A stretch of 10,175 nucleotides of DNA from Legionella genomosp. 1 (GTDB lineage Bacteria; Pseudomonadota; Gammaproteobacteria; Legionellales; Legionellaceae), in the NCBI GenBank assembly GCA_945862275.1, contig CAMAYA010000028.1, positions 1 through 10,175 on the forward strand, given 5' to 3'. Every line of letters starts with the position of its first letter. The first letter of the stretch is position 1. The position numbers were made by a program, and so were the translations under genes. This document shows positions 5,413-10,175 of this stretch, piece by piece. Below the pieces are notes generated by a model. It saw only the letters and a list, made by a program, of their open reading frames with translations. It was not told where the DNA came from and ran no database searches.

Positions 5413-7596
5413 GTGAGCAAAAAGAAAATAAACGATCCTTTCTTTAAAAGAGAAAGTGAAAAATATGCAATACCCATCCCTAGCCGTGAGCTGATTTTGC
5501 AAGAGCTGGCGGAATATGGTCGCCCTATTTCACGAAACCAGCTCAACGAGCTGCTGGCCGTCGACGAAGAAAGCAAACAAGAAGCGCTGGGTTTTCGCCT
5601 GCGGGCTATGTTGCGTGATGGCCAGTTGATGCAAGACCGGCGTGGACGGTATTGCTTGTTAGAGCGGATTAATTTACGCCGTGGGACGATACAAGCACAT
5701 CCGGATGGATTTGGGTTTTTTATTCCTGAAGACGGCGGGGATGACATGGTCTTGTCGGCCAGAGAAATGCGCACCGTGATGCATGGCGATGTGGTGTTGG
5801 CTCACCAAGCCGGCGTTGATCGTCGTGGTCGGCCGGAGGGTAAAATTCACGAAGTAGTGGAACATGCAAATGCGAGCGTTGTGGGACGATTTTTTTCCGA
5901 ACACGGCGTTTCTTTTGTTGTGCCCGATAGCAAGCGGTTGACGCAGGATATTTCGATTCCGCCTGAATCCACGTTGAATGCAAAAAACGGCCAAATTGTA
6001 TTGGTTGAAATATTGGCATTTCCAAATAAGCGCACACAAGCCATCGGCCATGTCATTCATATTCTGGGTGAACACATGGCGCCTGGGATGGAAATTGAAG
6101 TCTCTATTCTTTCCCATGGCTTGCCGAACAAATGGCCGGATGACATCACCATGGCGGTGGCGAAAATTCCACAACGGGTGGATGACTCCCAGTTGCCTGG
6201 TCGTAAAGATTTGCGTGATTTGTCATTTGTGACCATTGATGGAGAAGACGCGAAAGATTTCGATGATGCCGTGTATTGCTATCCAAAACCGGATGGTGGG
6301 TATCAGCTGTATGTGGCCATTGCTGATGTGAGTCATTATGTCGCAGCTGGTTCTGCATTGGATAGCGAGGCGGCGCGCCGGGGGAATTCGGTTTATTTTC
6401 CGGGTAAAGTCGTGCCCATGTTGCCTGAAGCACTGTCAAATGGCATTTGCTCATTAAACCCACATGCCGATCGTTTGTGCATGGTAGTCGAAATGGCTAT
6501 CACGGCCGAAGGAAAGATCAGTCGCTCGCAGTTTTATCGAGCGGTTATGCATTCGAAGGCGCGTTTAACCTATACTCAGGTGAGTGACTGGTTGATTGCA
6601 GGACAGACCGATACGGCACACGAAGCCATATGGCCCATATTGCAGTCATTGCATGCACTGTATGCCATCTTGCTGAAAACACGTAAAAGCCGTGGCGCGA
6701 TGGATTTTGACACAACTGAAACACGCATTGAATTTGATGAAAATCGAAAAATTCAGCGCATTGTGCCCGTCATTCGTAATGACGCACATCGATTAATTGA
6801 AGAGTGCATGTTGCTGGCCAATGTGGCTACAGCGAACTTTTTAGAGCGTGCAGTCATTCCCACGCTTTATCGCGTACATCCAGCGCCTGAAGAAGATAAA
6901 GTGGTTGCGTTAAGGCAATTTTTAGGGGAGCTTGGGTTGCAATTGAGTGGCGGTAAAAAACCCACCCCTAAAGATTTTCAGCGGACGTTGGCGTCCATTG
7001 GTGACCGGCCTGAAAAGCATTTAATTGAAACCGTGATGTTGCGGTCGTTAAAGCAGGCGCAATATATCGAGGCGAACGACGGCCATTTTGGTTTGGCATA
7101 TTCGGCATATACCCACTTTACTTCACCGATTCGTCGGTATCCTGATTTGCTGATTCACCGCGCGGTGGGTCATTTGATTGACAATAATCTGCCTGAAAAA
7201 TTCGCATACTCTGAGGAGGACATGAATCGTTTGGGCAAGCATTGTTCTTCAACAGAGCGACGTGCGGATGAAGCCACACGTGAAGTGGTGTCGTGGCTGA
7301 AATGTGAGTACATGCAAGACAAACTCGGCCAAGTGTTCCGTGGAAAAATTTCAGCGGTCACAGGTTTTGGTATTTTTGTTGAATTGGATGAGATTTATGT
7401 TGAGGGTTTGGTGCACGTGACGTCATTGAAAAATGATTATTACACGTTTGACGCAGTCAAACACCGGCTGGTGGGTGAACGCGGCGGTACGGTTTACCGC
7501 TTAGGCGATAAAATGACGGTATTGGTGGCGCGTGTCGATTTGGACGAACGCAAAATTGACTTTGAATTGGCCGATGACGAGGATCTCGATGAGTGA
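5413..7596 (+). CDS. rnr: Ribonuclease R (3'-5' exoribonuclease)
   Basis: A 727-residue RNase R, which degrades structured RNA processively from the 3' end in the cytoplasm and takes part in rRNA, mRNA and tmRNA quality control. Domain order: winged-helix region (about 20-90), two cold-shock/OB domains (about 90-250), the RNB catalytic domain (about 265-595) and an S1 domain (about 640-718). The catalytic motif TIDGEDAKDFDDA is at 274-286, with metal-binding Asp276, Asp282, Asp284 and Asp285. NSVYFP (325-330) and HFTSPIRRYPDL (568-579) are also intact. The start is GTG 5413, with MSKKKINDPF matching the family N-terminus; GGTGA (5405-5409) lies only three bases upstream. The protein ends right after the S1 domain with an acidic DDEDLDE. 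The lysine-rich tail of the 813-residue E. coli enzyme is absent. Its last 8 bases overlap rlmB, the usual partner gene in gammaproteobacteria. Confidence 0.97.
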   Translation: MSKKKINDPFFKRESEKYAIPIPSRELILQELAEYGRPISRNQLNELLAVDEESKQEALGFRLRAMLRDGQLMQDRRGRYCLLERINLRRGTIQAHPDGFGFFIPEDGGDDMVLSAREMRTVMHGDVVLAHQAGVDRRGRPEGKIHEVVEHANASVVGRFFSEHGVSFVVPDSKRLTQDISIPPESTLNAKNGQIVLVEILAFPNKRTQAIGHVIHILGEHMAPGMEIEVSILSHGLPNKWPDDITMAVAKIPQRVDDSQLPGRKDLRDLSFVTIDGEDAKDFDDAVYCYPKPDGGYQLYVAIADVSHYVAAGSALDSEAARRGNSVYFPGKVVPMLPEALSNGICSLNPHADRLCMVVEMAITAEGKISRSQFYRAVMHSKARLTYTQVSDWLIAGQTDTAHEAIWPILQSLHALYAILLKTRKSRGAMDFDTTETRIEFDENRKIQRIVPVIRNDAHRLIEECMLLANVATANFLERAVIPTLYRVHPAPEEDKVVALRQFLGELGLQLSGGKKPTPKDFQRTLASIGDRPEKHLIETVMLRSLKQAQYIEANDGHFGLAYSAYTHFTSPIRRYPDLLIHRAVGHLIDNNLPEKFAYSEEDMNRLGKHCSSTERRADEATREVVSWLKCEYMQDKLGQVFRGKISAVTGFGIFVELDEIYVEGLVHVTSLKNDYYTFDAVKHRLVGERGGTVYRLGDKMTVLVARVDLDERKIDFELADDEDLDE

Positions 7597-8347
7597 TCAA
7601 TACGTTTACGGTGTGCATGCAGTAGCCGCCTTGCTCGCCAATCCCCATCGGGTGACCAAAGCGCTTTATTTGACGCAAGACAGAGTTGATAAACGCGTAC
7701 AAGATTTATTGGTGTTGGCAGAACAGGCCCATATTCCTGTGGAGCGCTATGCGGCACATAAAATGGATTTGAGGTTTCCGGATGTTGTGCACCAAGGCGT
7801 TGTTGCGTGCGCCAGTCCATTACAAGACTACGTTGAACATGATCTGTGCCGTTTGTTGGAGGCCAGCAAGCAACCGGCGCTTGTCCTTATTTTAGATGGT
7901 GTAACGGATCCTCATAATTTAGGCGCGTGTCTTCGCAGTGCGGATGCGGCGGGCGTTGATTTTGTTATTATTCCTAAAGATAAAAATGCCAGCATCACGC
8001 CCGTGGTGAGCAAGGTCGCCTGTGGTGCGGCCGAGTCTATGCCATTGGTGCGCGTGACCAATCTGGTGCGTGCCATGGAGATGTTAAAGGAGCAAGGCGT
8101 TTGGATTTACGGTGCCGATGGAGATGCCACTGACTTGATTTATGGTTTGGACTGCAAGACATCGATTGCACTGGTTTTGGGCGCTGAGGGCTCAGGCATG
8201 CGCCGGCTGACGCGAGAGCGGTGTGATGGTGTGTTTGCATTGCCTATGCTGGGTACCGTAACCAGCTTGAATGTATCGGTTGCTACAGGTGTTTGTTTGT
8301 ATGAGGTTGTGCGGCAACGTACCCAATTGCACGTGATGATATATTAA
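7589..8347 (+). CDS. rlmB: 23S rRNA (guanosine-2251-2'-O)-methyltransferase RlmB
   Basis: A 252-residue SPOUT (TrmH-family) methyltransferase that uses S-adenosylmethionine to 2'-O-methylate G2251 in the P-loop of 23S rRNA. The N-terminal substrate-binding domain spans about 1-80. The knotted catalytic domain follows, with the three family motifs: DPHNLGACLRSAD (107-119, Asn110 and Arg116), LGAEGSGMRRL (197-207, Glu200) and LPMLGTVTSLNVSVATGVCLYE (218-239, Ser226 and Asn228). The longer frame opening at 7532 lies inside rnr; ATG 7589 is chosen because MSDQYVYGVHAV is the family N-terminus and GAGGA (7579-7583) sits five bases upstream. It overlaps rnr by 8 nt (ATGAGTGA), indicating translational coupling. 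The last eight residues after VVRQR appear non-conserved and border the decayed toxin-antitoxin region. Confidence 0.96.
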   Translation: MSDQYVYGVHAVAALLANPHRVTKALYLTQDRVDKRVQDLLVLAEQAHIPVERYAAHKMDLRFPDVVHQGVVACASPLQDYVEHDLCRLLEASKQPALVLILDGVTDPHNLGACLRSADAAGVDFVIIPKDKNASITPVVSKVACGAAESMPLVRVTNLVRAMEMLKEQGVWIYGADGDATDLIYGLDCKTSIALVLGAEGSGMRRLTRERCDGVFALPMLGTVTSLNVSVATGVCLYEVVRQRTQLHVMIY

Positions 8348-8550
8348 AGCGCAATACACGCAATATTATTGCTCTCTTTCAGGATTGGGGATTAAAAAAT
8401 GATGAAGAGTGCAATCTGCTGGGTGGCATTAGTCCGGCACAACTGGCCAAGTTCAAAAGAGGCACCGCCTTTATTTCGGGTCGTGATACCATCGAGCGTG
8501 TTGGTGATTTATTGGGCATTCATAAAAATCTAAGAATTCTTTATCCTTGA
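8341..8550 (+). pseudogene. Remnant of an Xre/MbcA-like (DUF2384) antitoxin
   Basis: This frame is open from 8305 (inside the rlmB end) to the TGA at 8548-8550. It contains no ATG, GTG or TTG start. The translation includes NIIALFQDWGLKNDEECNLL, then GGISPAQLAKFKRG, DTIERVGDLLGIHKNLRILYP. This matches the N-terminal helix-turn-helix part and the central 'LLGI.K.LRILFP' block of antitoxins that pair with RES toxins. The usual C-terminal part that follows (ending in a VR.YLD-type block that plugs the toxin's active site) is missing; the frame stops right after LYP. The absent start and absent C-terminal part suggest deletion on both sides. The first base of the remnant is uncertain because homology fades near 8341-8356. 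It sits directly before the RES reading frame, as in intact modules. Confidence 0.68.
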
Positions 8551-8966
8551 TTGCTTTTGACTATAGTAAAAATGATTTTATTGATTATCCTTTTGAAAAC
8601 ATTACCGCATCGCGTTACAGCGATGGTTCAACAGCCTGTTGGTATGGATCAGAAACGCTAGAAACAACCATATATGAAACAAGATATCATTTTATCCAAG
8701 AAATATTCAATTCACGCGATGTTTTTGCCACACAAAAAACAATTAAGATTGATAGGCGTGTTGCCTCCGTTAATTGTCATGGGTTGGCTTTTAATTTGTC
8801 TCATAAAGCCAAAGCGTTTCCTTGGCTAGTAGATACGGTTAATTATACAAGATGCCAAGAGATAGGTCGACGCGTTGCCCTTGAGGGGCATCCATTATTA
8901 ATGGTGCCATTGGGTAGGCAAGTGGGTGGCGTTAATTTGGTTGTTTTTAATCAAAATATACTTTAG
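8547..8966 (+). CDS. RES-domain toxin (NAD+-degrading, MbcT-like), N-terminally truncated
   Basis: A 139-codon reading frame holding most of a RES domain. RES toxins of RES-Xre modules destroy NAD+ by phosphorolysis or hydrolysis and are held inactive by the Xre-type partner. Visible signatures are ASRYSDGSTACWYGSETLET (21-40) and IYETRYH (42-48), with Arg23, Tyr33 and Glu44 in the spacing of the active-site Arg, Tyr and Glu. A later EIGRRVALEG and GGVNLVVF (127-134) complete the fold. Residues before the SRYSDG block number only about 20 and include no Arg, whereas full-length relatives have a longer N-terminus with a conserved Arg. Where MbcT-type enzymes have a catalytic Ser before the final strand, this protein has Leu122 (VPLGRQVGG). 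The only possible start is TTG 8547, overlapping the antitoxin TGA (TTGA), with no clear Shine-Dalgarno site. The region is about 37% GC, well below rlmB. It is probably non-functional. Confidence 0.72.
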   Translation: MIAFDYSKNDFIDYPFENITASRYSDGSTACWYGSETLETTIYETRYHFIQEIFNSRDVFATQKTIKIDRRVASVNCHGLAFNLSHKAKAFPWLVDTVNYTRCQEIGRRVALEGHPLLMVPLGRQVGGVNLVVFNQNIL

Positions 8967-8975
8967 CGAAAAAAA
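8967..8975. other. Nine-base gap between convergent genes
   Basis: The RES frame and argD converge with only nine A-rich bases between the stops (TAG at 8964-8966 and, on the minus strand, TGA at 8978-8976). I see no hairpin terminator for either transcript here. Confidence 0.6.
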
Positions 8976-10145
8976 TCAAACCGCAACAAATTGCTCAATC
9001 GTCTTGACCAGTCGGCTAACCAATTCATCTAACTCATCATCACTCATGATCAGTGGGGGCAAAAGCCTAATAACCGTTTCAGCGGTTACGTTTAACAACA
9101 GGCCGTTGGCGAGCCCAATTAATTTGATGCCGTTGGCGGGTCTATCTAGCTCAATGCCTAGCATATATCCTTTGCCGCGGATGCTACGCACGCAGGGATG
9201 CTCGCCTAGTTCATCCATTAATCTGTCTTGTAGTTTGATGCCGTTTTTTGCTACTTTTTCACACAACCCGTCGCGTTCGATGACTTCTAATACGGTGAGT
9301 GCTGTGGCGCACGCCAGTGGGTTTCCGCCAAAGGTTGAGCCATGGTTACCAGGTTTGAATAAGTTACAAGCGCGGCCTCTTATTAAGCAGGCGCTGATCG
9401 GTACGCCGTTTCCTAAGCCCTTGGCTGTTGTTAATATATCGGGTTGAATGTTTAAAGCCATGTATGCAAATAATTTCCCAGTGCGGCCATTGCCTGTTTG
9501 CACTTCGTCCAAAATGTGTAGCCAATCGTTTTCTTTACACAGTGCGGCCACGGCGCGTAAATAGGTCTCGTCGGCAACCTGAATACCCCCTTCCCCTTGA
9601 ATAGGCTCCAGCATCACGGCAACTACATCTGGACAATTGGCAGCGATGGCGCGAAGGGCTGCAATATCGTTAAAGGGGGCGCGAATAAATCCGGGAAGCA
9701 ATGGTTCAAAGCCGGCTTGCCCTTTGCGTGAGCTGGAGGCTGTTAAGGTAGCCATGGTGCGGCCATGAAACGCACCGTCCATGACAATGATCGCAGGTTT
9801 TTCAATGTTTTTTTTATGGCCATACAAGCGTGCCAGCTTAATGGCCGCCTCATTGGCTTCAGCGCCCGAATTGGCAAAAAAAACTTGGTCCATCCCCGTC
9901 AAGCGAGTCAGCTGCTCGGCCAGCAACTGTTGCTCTTTGATCTGAAACGCATTTGATGTGTGGATTAATTTAGCCGCTTGTTGTTGGATTGTTCGTGTAA
10001 CATCCGGATGAGCATGGCCTAACCCACAAACGGCTATCCCGCTAAAGGAGTCCAGATAGGCTTTCCCTTGTTCATCATACAGCCAAACCCCCTTGCCGTG
10101 TGTGAAAGCCACGGGCAAGGGGTTGTATGTGGTAATCAATGCCAT
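8976..10145 (-). CDS. argD: Acetylornithine aminotransferase (class III, PLP-dependent)
   Basis: A 389-residue fold-type I, class III aminotransferase, the usual length for ArgD. It uses pyridoxal phosphate to exchange an amino group between N-acetylornithine and 2-oxoglutarate in arginine synthesis; many ArgD enzymes also act on N-succinyl-LL-diaminopimelate in lysine synthesis. Visible motifs are MALITTYNPLPVAF at the start, NSGAEANEAA (92-101, phosphate binding), GAFHGRT (124-130), LEPIQGEGG (179-187), LDEVQTGNGRTG (212-223, with Asp213 contacting the PLP ring nitrogen), TTAKGLGNGVPI (239-250, Schiff-base Lys242) and STFGGNP (270-276). AGGAG on the minus strand (10155-10151) lies five bases before the ATG and fixes the start. 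Ornithine or succinylornithine aminotransferase is a less likely alternative. No other arginine genes are visible; upstream neighbours are outside the window. Confidence 0.93.
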   Translation of the reverse strand: MALITTYNPLPVAFTHGKGVWLYDEQGKAYLDSFSGIAVCGLGHAHPDVTRTIQQQAAKLIHTSNAFQIKEQQLLAEQLTRLTGMDQVFFANSGAEANEAAIKLARLYGHKKNIEKPAIIVMDGAFHGRTMATLTASSSRKGQAGFEPLLPGFIRAPFNDIAALRAIAANCPDVVAVMLEPIQGEGGIQVADETYLRAVAALCKENDWLHILDEVQTGNGRTGKLFAYMALNIQPDILTTAKGLGNGVPISACLIRGRACNLFKPGNHGSTFGGNPLACATALTVLEVIERDGLCEKVAKNGIKLQDRLMDELGEHPCVRSIRGKGYMLGIELDRPANGIKLIGLANGLLLNVTAETVIRLLPPLIMSDDELDELVSRLVKTIEQFVAV

Positions 10146-10150
10146 GCTGA

Positions 10151-10155
10151 CTCCT
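10151..10155 (-). promoter_or_regulatory. Shine-Dalgarno site of argD
   Basis: AGGAG on the minus strand, five bases before the ATG at 10145. It is the canonical sequence and spacing and supports this start over internal ones. Confidence 0.75.
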
Positions 10156-10175
10156 GATTAGCTTAAGTTGCTGGC

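Noticed and set aside
5674..6174. A 166-codon minus-strand frame opposite rnr
   Set aside because: It lies wholly antisense to the conserved RNase R cold-shock domains, with no ribosome site or recognisable motif.
7532..7588. Longer rlmB reading with 19 extra N-terminal residues
   Set aside because: The extra codons lie within the rnr S1 end in another frame. The family N-terminus and the Shine-Dalgarno site both point to 7589.
8926..9447. A 173-codon plus-strand frame across the argD 3' half
   Set aside because: It is antisense to argD, whose motifs are intact. Its composition (Ser/Asn/Pro-rich) is typical of a shadow frame.

Overview
The window looks like a piece of a gammaproteobacterial chromosome, most probably from the Legionellales (Legionella/Coxiella/Aquicella-like). 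The evidence is gammaproteobacterial housekeeping genes (RNase R followed by RlmB, and ArgD), a zinc-protease-like / inactive-transglutaminase / ATP-grasp operon typical of gammaproteobacteria, an exported protein whose Cys/Trp pattern recalls Legionella EnhB, and a large multi-hairpin membrane protein with no family I recognise. The order-level assignment is an inference.

Layout. (1) Positions 1-2459, minus strand: a tightly overlapping three-gene operon read right to left. It encodes a periplasmic RimB-like (DTGA-motif) protease, a membrane protein with an inactive transglutaminase domain and seven C-terminal helices, and an alpha-L-glutamate-ligase-like ATP-grasp enzyme cut by the window edge. 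Gene junctions are ATGA and TAATG overlaps, so the three products are probably made together. (2) Positions 2460-2652: a divergent control region with a strong sigma70-type promoter (TTGTCA-17-TATAAT) driving the next gene rightward. This promoter shows that the true start of that gene is ATG 2653, not the upstream TTG. (3) Positions 2653-4749: a 698-residue protein of unknown function built from about five degenerate hydrophobic hairpins, with a Pro/Ser-rich tail. (4) Positions 4887-5348: a small secreted EnhB-like protein. (5) Positions 5413-8347: rnr and rlmB, overlapping by 8 nt, so an exoribonuclease and a 23S rRNA methyltransferase are co-expressed. This RNase R lacks the basic C-terminal tail of the E. 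coli enzyme. (6) Positions about 8341-8966: an AT-rich remnant of a RES/Xre (MbcT/MbcA-like) toxin-antitoxin module. The antitoxin has no start codon and no C-terminal half, and the RES toxin has lost its N-terminus. (7) Positions 8976-10145, minus strand: argD, convergent with the remnant.

How the genes relate. The left operon is a cell-envelope module: protease and membrane partner at the periplasm/inner membrane, with a cytosolic ligase. The rnr-rlmB pair serves RNA turnover and ribosome maturation. ArgD serves arginine (and possibly lysine) synthesis. The best candidates for new biology are the repeat-built membrane protein and the EnhB-like protein beside it, and the decayed toxin-antitoxin locus. 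No RNA genes, CRISPR arrays or insertion sequences were seen. No stretch longer than about 200 bases lacks a gene.
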